64,000 bases of DNA from Amia ocellicauda (taxonomy: Eukaryota > Chordata > Actinopteri > Amiiformes > Amiidae). The position numbers and the translations under genes were made by a program. Under the pieces are notes generated by a model, which saw only the letters and a list, made by a program, of their open reading frames with translations, had not been told where the DNA came from and did no database searches. Positions 47,289 through 58,475 of the stretch are shown piece by piece. The stretch lies in assembly GCF_036373705.1 (NCBI RefSeq), contig NC_089867.1, positions 25,167,823 to 25,231,822 on the forward strand, read 5' to 3'. Numbering within the stretch: the stretch's first letter is position 1; each line of letters starts with the position of its first letter.

Positions 47289-47774
47289 CTAGGAACAGTC
47301 TCTGTCATTATTACTTGGTCTCTGATCAGGTTCTCTAGGGGGATCGTAATGTATTGGTACACATCCATTGGCTTCCCACCCACAACCAAAAGTAACATAA
47401 ATAGATCTCTGTGTTACATTATACCTGCAGTGTGTATTTTGAAGTTTCTGAAGGTCATATACAGAGAATTGATTTGTAGATTTACACAGATTTTGAGTAT
47501 TGGGAATCCACTTGCCCTGATGGCGACATGCATCTAACAAACCAGTTTCACTGTTGATAACAAATGAGTTCATGTTCCTACGACAAAGATCTCTTCTTGT
47601 CATTAGGTTAGTCCATGCTCGGTTTGTTCTGGGTACTTCATGTGTCTCAATAAAATGTTTGTGTGAAAAATTTATATAATTCCCATGATTCACAATGTTT
47701 CTGTCACAGGGTTCTTGAAAAGAGGAGTGAAGGAATGCCAGGAAGGCGAGCAAATTTATCATCGTTGACTTCAT
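47289..47774 (-). CDS. RNase A superfamily secreted ribonuclease/angiogenin-like protein
   Basis: A single-exon 161-codon frame, as usual for this family, begins with a signal peptide (MKSTMINLLAFLAFLHSSFQ). Mature features: F...H context FSHKHF with the His12 equivalent; the signature segment CRRNMNSFV in place of CKxxNTF; cysteines at DAC, NLC, THC, FGC and GC; a VYDL strand; and CVPIHYD with the His119 equivalent. By alignment through N-(T/S)-F the Lys41 position is Arg, and the preceding Cys sits one residue early. Activity may therefore be reduced or changed; known family roles are RNA cleavage, bactericidal action and angiogenesis. A noncoding first exon at about 48372-48490 precedes it. 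A paralog lies at 57127-57636. C-terminal residues beyond HYD are acidic and Pro-rich (DPPREPDQRPSNNDRDCS). Confidence 0.85.
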   Translation of the reverse strand: MKSTMINLLAFLAFLHSSFQEPCDRNIVNHGNYINFSHKHFIETHEVPRTNRAWTNLMTRRDLCRRNMNSFVINSETGLLDACRHQGKWIPNTQNLCKSTNQFSVYDLQKLQNTHCRYNVTQRSIYVTFGCGWEANGCVPIHYDPPREPDQRPSNNDRDCS

Positions 47775-48006
47775 TTTCCTTCTCTAAAAAATGTCTAAGA
47801 AATGTATAAAAAGCAACAATGATCTTTTAGTACTTTTGATTAGCACAGTTTAAATACTTTTAACTGTTATTTAGAACATTGATCTTGTTCAATAGTTCTA
47901 TACTTATAAGTTTGTATTTCTTTGCATTTAATCTGTTTATTAACATTCCAAAATAGTTTATTTTATGGTTAAAGTTATTAAAGAATGATCCTCAGTTTTA
48001 CAGTGT

Positions 48007-48015
<9 letters not shown>

Positions 48016-48048
<33 letters not shown>
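48016..48048. repeat. (TA)n microsatellite
   Basis: A run of about 16 TA dinucleotides lies in the 5' intron of the first RNase gene. Confidence 0.85.
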
Positions 48049-48051
<3 letters not shown>

Positions 48052-48365
48052 TATAATTAACTTAAGTAAAATATTTATAGATCTTTTAATGGAATGAGTT
48101 GCACATTTTACATAGTGAATACTTTCAGGCAATTGAGAGTCTTTGTAGACGACAGGAGTTCATCTTTGTGACGCAGTTTTGTTAATATTCAGATTCAGTC
48201 ATTGGGTACATTTCTGTGAGGTTCCATTTTCTTACAATTTCCTTTCTATTTATTTATTTATCAACAATTTATCAGGATTCCTTCATACTCTTTAGTACTA
48301 AAGAATCCTTCTATTCTAGGATTTTAATATTAAAATACTAGAATACTAGTACTTTAGTCTTTCGT

Positions 48366-48545
48366 ACTCACCACTTTGAGATGTGAAGTTTGGAGACTGT
48401 TCTTCTTGCTCATTGATGAGATCTGTAGGTTTGCAAGTGAAGGGTCACGTCAATTATAATAGCTCTGCTTTGACCACGAAATTGTGCAAAAAAGGTAACG
48501 CTGCTGCTTATTTGCTGTGAAGCAGATCATTCTTAAGCCAATAAC
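48366..48545 (-). promoter_or_regulatory. Noncoding first exon and promoter of the first RNase gene
   Basis: On the minus strand a GTGAGT donor (plus ACTCAC, 48366-48371) ends a noncoding exon starting near 48490. This whole stretch is similar to 58276-58475, upstream of the second RNase. Both share GAGATGTGAAGT at the exon end and an inverted CCAAT box (AGCCAATA, 48536-48543). The position of the TATA box in the second copy (TTTGTTATAAAGCA) reads TTTGCTGTGAAGCA here, so the TATA box is lost. Confidence 0.55.
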
Positions 48546-48654
48546 CTCTAACACTTTCATGGGGTGTTTTGTGGGTTTTACAGTATGAAAACTGTTTTAT
48601 TCAATTAAAACAAGATGCATAGTGATACACAAAGAAAGCTGTGGTCGATAAGTT

Positions 48655-48750
48655 GATGGTCTAAAAATCAACTCCTAAAAAATTAAGAGACAACTTAACG
48701 TTGATTTCTGAACTTGGAGTGGTCTCTAATGTTTTCCACAGCTGTATGTA
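48655..48750. repeat. Short palindromic MITE, related to 10550-10629
   Basis: AAAAAATTAAGAGAC near the left and GGAGTGGTCTCTAATGTTTT followed by CCACAGCTGTAT at the right match the ends of the copy at 10550-10629. More diverged. Confidence 0.55.
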
Positions 48751-49726
48751 GAAAGACCTTATAAATAGTTAAACCCCTCTGAGGAGATTAGATTGCCAAG
48801 GAAAATTGTGGAATATGATTCTGTTATTAGAAATGAAATGACTGTGGCTTTCCTCACTTTCCTGGGGTCTACTGCAATAAATGCTTGGGCAATCCAAGTG
48901 TATCTTATAGGAAGACAAAGGTTCTGGAGACTTTAGAAGAATCTAGTTTAGAGTGAAGAAATTAAACTAGAATATCTGAGTGTGATGGTTTAGTCCGTCT
49001 GGGAGAGGTGCCAATAATGTCCAACTATTTTAATGACCTGCTTTGTTTGTAGATGTGCAACTTCAATGTTTTTTAGTTTTTATTAGGTATATCTTTGTTT
49101 TGTACTATGCATACAGGCACTTTTTACAGTCTGAGGTTAAGGGTATAAAAGTAAGATGGTGGCTGGATAAAGGAGTCCTTTGGTAAATATCAAAGCTGAT
49201 TTTCTCTGTTTTCAACATGTGGGATTGTGGAACTACCTCTCAGTTTATGCGTGTGGATCTTTGCACTACACCTTGTTTGGACTTTCAATATTCACTACAC
49301 TTTGTGTTGGAGGTATGTGACTGTTTACCTGGTTTTTAAAGACGCCCTGCTGTGTATGCATTTTTGTGACAACATTTTTAATTTAAGTAAAGATTTTTTT
49401 TTTTTATTGAACTACTGAACTACTAACTCCATTGCTATTGATCTGTAAACAAACATTGCCGTAGGAAGTAAATTGAACCCTGAGTCTGTCCCTTTTTAAG
49501 TTTTGTGACTGTCTGCGGGACAGCAGACTCGGCTCCATGACGCAGAGTATACAAATACAAATGGTAAAACTGACTTGCCAGGAACTGGAGTTGAGATAAT
49601 AATCAAAACAGTATTCAGTAATTTAACAAGACTGATTTGTGATTCGGCATGAGGGGTTTGGATGTAACATGGTTTAGATTACTCTCTTGGCTCTGGGAAT
49701 GATGGTCTGGCACGGGGTCCAGACTG
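48751..49726. other. Intergenic DNA, nothing recognised
   Basis: AT-rich, with a poly-T run near 49397. No exon or recognisable repeat. Confidence 0.4.
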
Positions 49727-51161
49727 TCAAACCCCCAAAAGTGTGAAGTGTGAAGTGTGATCCCTCTGCTGCCTATGCAGAACTTGCATGCATAATCTAA
49801 GGGAAGCGTTGAAGGAAGTGCTGAAAGAATGGGAATCCAGGACGATGCCCAGGAATTCTAGGTGTGTGGCTGGTCCGAGGGTCTTGTCGTCGAGGTACAG
49901 AGGTACACTGAGGGCAGAGAAGATAGACACAGGGGTGGTGAGGGAACAAGTGTTGGAATTATTGAAAGCAATGGAAATGCTGGCCTTCGCCAGCCAGGCA
50001 TCCCAGCCTGACCTTTTTGTGTGGGAGATGGCGTGGTCAATAGTGGCATACTGATGGGAGACATTTGTGCTGGGAATGACACTGTTAATGCTTGGCACAG
50101 TGGAGTTATGGGGAGTGGAAAGGTCAAGTATGAGGCACATTTTGCATGACGATGCCAATGGGGTTAATACAGAAAGATCGGAAGAGGGTGTACAAATGGT
50201 TAGATGATGAATCAGGAAGCGAGTTCTAAGGACAGGAGAGCATCAACAGAACCAGGGTTGTAAGTGGCCGATTGCAGAGTCTGATAGAGCAGGTTGGAAG
50301 AGGGAATGGAAACGAGGCCAGCTGAAAAAACAGAGGAAAGGCCGTACAGGAAGTAACAGGAGAAGGAGGGGTTTGGATGGGCAAGGTGTTCAGAAGCGAG
50401 GGAGTTGATAGGTACTTTAAAAGTCATCTGGGGAAGGAGGGTTTCCGGAGGGAGGTGGGATGACAGGGGTACAACTGAGTGAGCAGGGGCTTTGCTACAG
50501 TGGATGCAAATGTGCACAAAGCAGCATGAGGAAAGTCTGCACCCCACGAAGTTAGTTATTGCAGATTTGTCTACCACCTGCGTAAAGCATGGGGCAACCC
50601 CTGATATCAGAGCCCAGTGCAGGGACTTGAGAAAGCAGGGGAGGATGGTGCATGGGAGATGGCTGCGAGGAGAGGGAAGAAGCGAGGGTGACAGGCTTTG
50701 GGAGGGTACTGTGCAAGGAAGTAATCATCGAGTTTGGGGTGGTGGTCTGGGAAAGGGGAACAGAGAATGTCATGGTAAGTGGAGCAAGGCTTACTTTAGG
50801 GGTTAGGGGTTTGAAAGATCTGGGGTCGGTGACAGAAATGGGGCTGCAGTCAACAGTCCTGGCGAGTGTGTGGTTGTGTGTGGAAAGACTGAGGAGGATG
50901 GAAATATTAATGTCCATACCTTGTATAATTTGCTGGCAAGATATGATTTAATCTGGAGTGTGGAACAGTAGGTAGGGAATACAGGAGAATGTTTTGAGGG
51001 GGTGCAGTGGGAAAGCAGTAGAGAGTGTGTAATCTCTGAGGGAAGGAAGAGGGGTTGGGAGAGGAGGAAAGGAACAGTGGAAGGGACTGGCAGGTGGATT
51101 GACAGCTACCACATTTCTGCGCTTCTATGCAACTTGAACAACGGGTGCCGCAGAGAAACAA
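49727..51161 (-). mobile_element. DIRS/Ngaro-like tyrosine-recombinase retrotransposon remnant
   Basis: Minus-strand pieces have the flavour of DIRS-group reverse transcriptases. At 50158-49727: FSALSVPLYLDDKTLGPATH then LEFLGIVLDS, the post-catalytic block (KT.GP.T.LEFLGI.LD). At 50577-50212: a FKVPINSLASEHLAHPNPSF segment, YGLSSVF and SATYNPGSVDALLSLELAS, the upstream part of the ORF (HPD..F...LL.GL..GF, SA..NP..V...L..E). Frames are broken, and no recombinase was recognised. The stretch 50578-51161 is low-complexity Ser/Thr/Pro-rich on the minus strand and may be its 5' part. Confidence 0.6.
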
Positions 51162-52793
51162 GAACAGAGGACGGCAGTGGTTCTGAACTCCTTCTGTCCA
51201 TTCCGGTGGCAGCAGAGGTCCTGTAGAGGGAAATCATCCCTCTGCATCCATTGGGTGGGATCGCTCCTATTCCCTCTGCCTTCCTTCACTGTCACTCCAC
51301 CTGCCACCCAGCCATTGTTACCCCTTTTCCTCTGGCATATCTGACCTGGAACCAGACTGGCGTGGTGCATCACGTTACCCACTGGTAATTTTGTCAAGCT
51401 GACCCTGAACCAGGTGGAGTTAACTGAATTCGTCATCATGTAGCATCAGTCTACCCGATTACAGGATTTAAATACATTACAAATACTTAATACAATAAAA
51501 TACAAATACTTAGCTATCTACTTATGCTATTTATATACTGGTAAAAATCATAGCATTGATCTACACAAAGAATTTAAATAAAATTAGCTACAGGTCATTT
51601 TGAGCAATAGCCCCACTTCATCTGTAAATTAGGTTTTAACCTCTAACGTCCGTTGGGGGTAACGCGTTAGCAACGTAACATGCTAGTGTAATAATATTAC
51701 TTACCTTAATAATGTGGAAGGAAAGTTAGAAATGGTCCTCTCTCCCTCTTAGAAGCTTGTCTCACATCATTGGTTACACAAGTTTTTAATAGATTCTTTC
51801 AACAAAGTTATTCGGACTAATAATACAAGTCAAATCCACTAAATCCAGGCCAGTTGTTTTTCAATTTCAACATCCACAGTGTGTGACGTCATTTACCTCC
51901 GCTCGGGTATTGCAGCAGACACCTGAACGGTACCCGGCCAGCTCAGCTAGGTTCCGGCTTTGTTCTGGGCCGGGTCGGGTCGGATGCCAGTGGAAAAGGG
52001 GCACTGCTCTCCCCACTCGATCGTGCCAAACACACTCCCCAACTCTTGGTCCCCAGCCAGGGCTTGCTACAGTTTCTCGATTGTGGGCCGTAAAGAAAAC
52101 CCTAATAAGAATAAAACTCAACTCCATAGGAAAACAATCAAAAAAGCAATTACACCCCTGTCGCACAGATTTTTTTATTTTATTTTTTTCACCATGTAAA
52201 AACAAAGAACTTGCAACTTTAAGCTTTAGTGTGAATGCTTAAACATTCTCCACTGCAGATTGCTCTCCTCTTTTGTTGGAAAATAGAAAAGATTAACGCT
52301 GTCTTCACTGTTTTTCCTGCAGCCGTGGACACAGTAACACTTCACACTGTCTATGGACACCATAATGACAATAAAGACCGTGAAACACTAACACTTGTTT
52401 CACTTGATAATAATATTGTGCCTTGGGAAGACAAACTCAGTTCTGTAGTTTATCCACTATCCAGGAAGTTATAGCACAACACATCCTGAAAAACTGCAAA
52501 ATTGGCCATTATTTGGTAAGTTTAAATTCTAAATTTAAATATTTAAAAGTTGCTTATATGATAGAATCGATCTGGAAGAGTGTTCTACATATTTTTTTTT
52601 ACGTACACTACAACAACTGCATAAAACCGAGATTTTAGGAATGGCACTGCTAATGCTTTAAGATGGTGAAGATACAATATCTGCCCCACAAAAGATGATA
52701 ACAAAGGAGCAATTTGGGATACAATTCTAGAGCTATACTGTCCCTAAGACACAATTAATTGTCGACATTGTAGTCCGGATGCAAAAATGGTGC
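51162..52793. other. Intergenic DNA with one GC-rich MITE-like block
   Basis: At about 51895-52060 a block with GGTACCCGGCCAGCTCAGCT, GGGCCGGGTCGGGTCGGATG and CCAGTGGAAAAGGGGCACTG resembles the ends of fish hAT-type MITEs. The rest is AT-rich without recognisable exons. Confidence 0.4.
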
Positions 52794-53216
52794 CGTCATG
52801 TCGGGGAATACCTGGACTGCTGGACTCTGGTCTCTGAGCGCAGAGACGGGTCAGATGGGCGAGAAGTCAGTGGCCGGCGGACAGGAGGCTAGAGGCTCTA
52901 CTCGTAATCCAAGGTGCAGGCAAAAGGTCAGGCGCTGCAAATCCAAAAGTCGGTGGTCGAAGAAGAAAACATGGGACTGATACACAGAAAGACTAACACT
53001 AGGAAAGAAGGATCAGGATTGCTACTCGGAAGAAGACAAAAGCTCGCACAGACCATGAGTGACTTTATATGGTTGACATAGAGGGGATTGGAGAGTAAGG
53101 GGACGAGGGTCAGGTGATGTGATTATAGCAAACTGACAGGAGAGAATGAGCTGAAAACAGGACATGGGTGACATCTGCCAGTGACTGAGGGGAACTGAGG
53201 GGTGTTACAGATGTGG
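52794..53216 (-). mobile_element. Solo LTR-like element, TGTAACACCCC...CGACATGAC
   Basis: Read on the minus strand it starts TGTAACACCCC, has an ACCATATAAAGTC promoter-like box, and ends near CCCCGACATGACGG. Layout, length (about 423 bp) and 5' end (TGTAAC) match the element at 4605-5035. No coding region adjoins it. Confidence 0.42.
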
Positions 53217-53599
53217 TGTCAGTCCTGTTGAGGGGGACAAATGACAGTGAATCTTTTCTGAATTTAAACAAAAACGAATACCGTTTTCAATTACATTGTT
53301 TTGTGAAAGTGACGGTCCACGTTGTTGAGACAGAAGAATTCGTCATTCACAAGGTTTTTTCAGGAGGGCTGTGACTCGAACAAAACAGATGCCGTCCTGG
53401 ATTATAGTATTATTTCGTCTCTCCAGATCTGCAGGGAGGCTTCGTTTATGCCGAAGAATAATGCCAGTGTAATTTGAATATGTGTTGGTGCGGGTGTTTT
53501 TATTTAATTCAGTGTTCCCACTATAGAAGACCTTAAAATTAAGTATTTTAGTAGAAATGGAGAGTATAAATTGATGTTACAATCTTGTAAATATATAAA
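53217..53599. other. Intergenic DNA, nothing recognised
   Basis: No exon or classified repeat seen. Confidence 0.35.
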
Positions 53600-53870
53600 T
53601 ACACTGCTCAAAAACTTAAGGGAACACTTAAATTACACATCGGATCTCGGTGAACTAAATATATTAAAGATCAAAATCTTTACTGTACATTGTGTAATTC
53701 GTTGAGAACAAAATGATGTAACAACGGTCAATGGAAACCAAAATCACCAACCGATTGAAGGCTGGATTCAAACTCACACCGAAAATCAAAATAAACAACT
53801 GAAATCACAGGCTGTTCCAACTTGCGTGAATTTCATCACGGCAACTCATAAAGTGACTCAGTCTTTATCT
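53600..53870 (+). mobile_element. Tc1/mariner-type non-autonomous element fragment
   Basis: TACACTGCTCAAAAACTTAA then GGGAACACTTAAATTACACA is the widely known TACACTGCTCAAAAAAATAAAG terminus of a mariner-type MITE found in many vertebrates. The following 200 bp (GGAAACCAAAATCACCAACC ...) keep the order of the element interior. No transposase. Confidence 0.62.
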
Positions 53871-55639
53871 TAGCATCAGAAACCTTTATCATGTCCCCAC
53901 TGTTGGCAGATAATCATGGAATATGTTGTTAAATGTGAAAGTGTGTTAAAATTAAGAATATCACATATTAAAATACAATACACACTCTTTACACTAAAAG
54001 GCATCACAACCAGGGAAGGGATACTATCAATATTTGCCAAACACTCCGGCCTTGAAAATACAAGTCATCTTTCATAATTGTGGGAGGAACAGGAGTCACA
54101 CAGGCTACAGCTTCAGCACATTGTAGTCACTTTTCAAATTACATAGAATTTCCATTTCAAATGCAGGGAATTTCGGTTTCAAGATTTGTTTCAAAACCAT
54201 TGTCACTTGTTTTCAGAAGAAAAGAGACACAAACAATAGAGCAGTATTTGTCGCCATTCAATAATAAACTGATATGTTTAAAGAAAAGCTGTGACTGCTG
54301 TCCTCTGTTACTACTGGCAAAGCATCAAATTAACTGCTATATAGTAAATAATGCAGGGTAAACTTTGTAGGTGGTTGATATACTTTTTTTACATTTTCCC
54401 ATATATAATTTTATTATAATACAAAAATAAATAGCCAACATTATTAGCTAATGACTTAATTACCTAAAATAAAATATATTTGCCTAATACTCTTACCCAG
54501 TCCTACTTAAATTTGAACATATCTTGGAAAAGAATTTAAGTTGTCAATTCAACACAACTTTTTGACCATCTGTCAATTTTGAGATGCAATATCATTTGAT
54601 GGTTAATAAAATATGTTCAGATACCAACTTACATACAGACAATAACCATATGGTTGTTATTAATGTTAAGAAATAAAAGAAATTCCCAATCATTTTTTTT
54701 AACTGAATTCCATTTCATGTAGCAAATCCGGTTATTTCCATCACTGTAACAAATATATAGGACAATGTTCTCATACATATTTGATTTTAAAGCAACAGGC
54801 AATTTTGAATCAAATTCAGAACACAATAATAAAATACTAATGATTAGAAGAGTGTCTATCTTTACACACAAATCTAGGTCTGTCTGTTTAGGGAATAGCT
54901 TGGAATAACATGGAAGGCTTACAGATTTTCACAAATTGTTATCCTGCAAATATAGGGTTACATATCCAAAACTATCTGAAATTAATTGCTTCCACTCTGA
55001 CACAATGCTCAGAATTGATTGGTTGAATCCGAGTTCCTGAACAAGGGGGAGATTTCAAAATCATATACATCTTGCCTATACATAACCTCCTACTTGAGTA
55101 TTTTGTCATGAAATACCTATGCAGAGTATTTTACCCAATGTTAGAAAATATAAGAAACTTTCCAGTAAGTTAGTAGTTAAAACTTGTTCTTATTAGGATT
55201 TCTTTGCTCTTATTATGATTTCTCTGCTCAGACTTATCTGTATGGCAGATTAAAACAATTGCTGCTGCCGTGGCAAATTCTTTGGGTAACGAACCAAAAT
55301 TATCTATGAATATGTTCTTATTAGTACACTTTGCATTATTCTAACAAATTCAATTGACGAAATTCATGCTAAATAGGCCTATCGTATAGGATCTTACATC
55401 TCCTTTTAAGTCTTAAAGTAACAATTACATCCTGATAACCCCTGACATGCAAATGGAAATACATACTTGCCCATTTTAATCAATTCAAATAGCTTTGATG
55501 GCTACACAACTTTATCATTAAGACTTTTATTTTGTACCTGATCATTTTAGTAAAACCCAAAACAGTAACTAAAGTAAAACTAAAACAATACATGATAATG
55601 AATTCTATTTTATTTTTAATAATAACACTTGTAATATTA
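53871..55639. other. AT-rich intergenic DNA, nothing recognised
   Basis: Reading frames are short and match no family I know. No RNA gene seen. Confidence 0.4.
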
Positions 55640-55978
55640 GTCCTCTATCCCTGCTAGATAGCACTTCAGCTTATTGCTCCTCGCGTTTTTGATTGTTCTC
55701 CTCCTTGCTCTCTTTCCCGTAGCCCTCGTCTGTGACCCGACATCTTGACAGCACTTAGCTTTCACCGTCCAGGATGTAGGAAGTCTCTTACTGTACTTGT
55801 GTAAATTGGAATCTGTAAAATGTATTTTGAATTGTTATGTTTTAGCTAAGTTGAATTTGTAATGATTGATGCCTTGTACTTCTCTGTATTTTTGCACTTA
55901 TGTTGTAAGTCGCCCTGGATAAGGGCGTCTGCCAAGAATAAAAATTTTAATAAAAATAATAATAATAATAATTACAGA
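55640..55978 (+). repeat. L2/Maui LINE 3' UTR and tail
   Basis: The terminus TTGTAAGTCGCCCTGGATAA then GGGCGTCTGCCAAGAATAAA and an (AAT)n tail is the exact complement of the 3' end seen in the larger L2 copy at 30403-32213, in opposite orientation. Upstream sequence is 3' UTR with no reverse transcriptase. Confidence 0.78.
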
Positions 55979-56774
55979 ATTATTAATGTGGAGTAAAATC
56001 GTTGGAGTAAAATGTTGTTGTGATGCTCTTTCCTCATTTTTGTATCAAAATTATAATTTGTAAAATTAGAAGTTTAGTATATGTATGGTTGTCCCACTAA
56101 ACCCTTATACCTTATGGTTTATTATAATATAAAACCAAAAATCTAAATCTGCAACTGGATGGATTTGTCCAGTTAACCAGTAAAAAACACCGCTTTTATG
56201 TGGAGCATCTTAAAACATTGACAACATTTTCCCCCTTACAAAGACAGATCTGTGTTTAATCACGATTGTTACAAAGATGAAATTCTAGTTAAAAATGACA
56301 ATGCATGATGTTGAAGCTGTTGGCAGACAGTTACCATACAGAGATCACCCCAAAATCATTTAGTAATTTAGTTATACTTTCTGCTGCTAATTCTAAAGCA
56401 GTGCGTTAGTGACTAAAGTAGTGTTTTAATCCTTACTAAATGATACGCTTGTAGGCATTGTGACTAAAACATTGACTCACTTTATAAATAAATACATAAT
56501 TATGTATAAATGTTACCCTGTTAAAACATTTTAAGAAAATTATGTTGATATTAGCTGTTCATTTTGAACTATTTCACACCTATTCTAGAATTATATTGGC
56601 TATACTTTATAAATTATAAAACTTTGCACTTTATACTGTAAATGTAAATGTTAGAGGAGCATGGTCTCATTCTACTCTCAGTTTGTCGTTGCATTTCGAT
56701 GCTTGTGAAGGTCAGGGGAGTGACAGGGCTGTGTTTTACTGAGAACTAAAGCACATCCAGGCATTTATATTATT

Positions 56775-56910
56775 ATAATTATGTATTTATTAGCAGATGC
56801 CCTGACCCAGATGGACAGTGTTCACAGAAAAGATTTTAAAGCATTACAAAGTACAATAATTACACAAAGTGCACAATATTATGTAAGTATCATATTGCCA
56901 ATGCTAAAAA
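56775..56910 (-). repeat. L2/Maui LINE 3' tail, diverged, minus strand
   Basis: TTATTAGCAGATGCCCTGAC then CCAGATGGACAGTGTTCACA and ACAAAGTGCACAATA match the plus-strand appearance of the L2 end at 30425-30530 (CTTGGCAGACGCCCTTATCC ... AACAAAGTGCAAAAATA). Confidence 0.6.
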
Positions 56911-57126
56911 AGTAAAAACAAGTGCAGAACATAACAGGTTTCCATCCCTGGGGTGTGCCAGGGGGTTGCGAAGTCATACATTCAGAACTTGGTACAATTA
57001 CAGTTGAAAAGTGCTAAAATGCATTCGTAATATGTACTGCTGCCACTTAGTTGGATTATATTAAGTAAAATTATAAATTTTGCACAAAGACAATAACGTA
57101 CATCAAGATCATCGTTAATAAGCAGT

Positions 57127-57636
57127 TTAATAGTTTTCAAACATCTCCTTGGACGTGTTGGAGTAGCAGAGAGGATCATTCTGTGAAGGAGGATCATTGG
57201 GTGCAATAGTGAAGTTATAATGAACAGGAAAACATTTGTTCTGTAACAACTCACATCCAAGTGTAACATACTTTTCATTTTTTTCCCATTTAAACCTGCA
57301 TTTTGTGTTAACCTTTTTAACGAGGTCATACACCATAAACTTGTGCATGCTTTTACACAGGTTGACACTGTTCCGAACATACCTGCCTTGCTTGCTACAT
57401 ACATTGTGCACTCTCTCTTCACTTTTGTTTATGATAAATTAGTTTATCACTCTGGAGCAGATTAAATCAGTCCAATTTCTATTAGTGCCTGGTACATCTG
57501 CAGGTTTGAGAAAATGTTTATTCATAAAGGCAAAATACTTTTCATCCTGTCCTGGTATCCCTCTGTCACAGGGATTCTGGGTAGAAAAGTGAAGAGCTGC
57601 CAGAAAAGCCAGGAGGGTCATCACTAGCCTCCTCAT
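57127..57636 (-). pseudogene. RNase A superfamily paralog interrupted by one in-frame stop
   Basis: Signal peptide MRRLVMTLLAFLAALHFSTQ, His12 context FMNKHF, and the signature segment CSRVIN, then TAA (57441-57439), then F. The same frame continues open to 57127 with a VYDL strand, the cysteine pattern (NVC, NLC, TKC, LGC, KC) and CFPVHY with the His119 equivalent. Only that one codon, at the Thr/Ser of the N-(T/S)-F motif, breaks a 169-codon gene; TCA to TAA is a one-base change. The Lys41 position is Arg, as in the paralog at 47289-47774. The promoter region (58276-58475) is well kept, so loss may be recent, polymorphic or a sequencing error. The tail after HYN is longer than in the paralog. 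Confidence 0.82.
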
Positions 57637-58275
57637 CTTTATTCTAGGAAACGAGTTCTTGGGGGAACAAGAAAAAAAACTTGAATGAAATTGAAAAAGT
57701 TGCTCAGGTGTCATTAATTAATATCTTTGTGTCTTTCCGGTTACTAAATGAAAAGGACTACTAACTTCAAAACAATTATCTGGGTTTTTCTCTGCTTTAC
57801 ATTTTGCGTGTCTGCACATTCATTCATCTTATTTTTTGAAAGAAGGTATCTGAAATGAGGAGCTCTGACAACCTCCAGAATGACGTCTGAACGCTGCTTA
57901 CTCTCAGATCATTCGCTCCTGTTCTTAAACTTGTACTAAGATTCTCTCTCAGCTGTTTATATAAAATGTCATGAATTAATTCCACATACTGAACAATTGC
58001 AGGCAACCTGTGTGTGTAGACTGTGCGTCATGGTCTTTGTGGAAATGGATGTCCTGTATCTGAGGGATCCTCTCCTTCACCAGTGGCAGTTCACAGGTCT
58101 TTAATTACCACCAAAACACATATTAGGAGTAGACCTTAGTTTATCTGAAGAATTCACTCTCTGTGTTTGAAAAGCTGTATGTAAGGAGAGATGCAAAAAG
58201 TGCCCATTTATTTCTGAACTGAGTCTATTAAGTAACTGGGTCTTAAAATACATCATTTTGGATTCTCGCACTAGT

Positions 58276-58475
58276 ACTCACCTCACTGAGATGTGAAGTC
58301 AGGACCTGATCTCTTTGTGCTCTTCTCCTTCACTGTGGACGCTCTGCAGGTCTTCAAGTGGAGGGTCTTCTATTGCATGAAGTTTTGTAAATCTCTGATC
58401 TCTTCTTCGTTGTCCAAATAAGGTAAGGCTGTAGCTTATTTGTTATAAAGCAATTCACTCTTTAGCCAATACCTT
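58276..58475 (-). promoter_or_regulatory. Noncoding first exon and promoter of the second RNase gene
   Basis: Paralogous to 48366-48545. Donor GTGAGT (plus ACTCAC, 58276-58281) ends a noncoding exon on the minus strand. A TATA box (minus CTTTATAA, 58443-58450) and an inverted CCAAT (AGCCAAT, 58464-58470) stand in order upstream of it. Confidence 0.6.
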
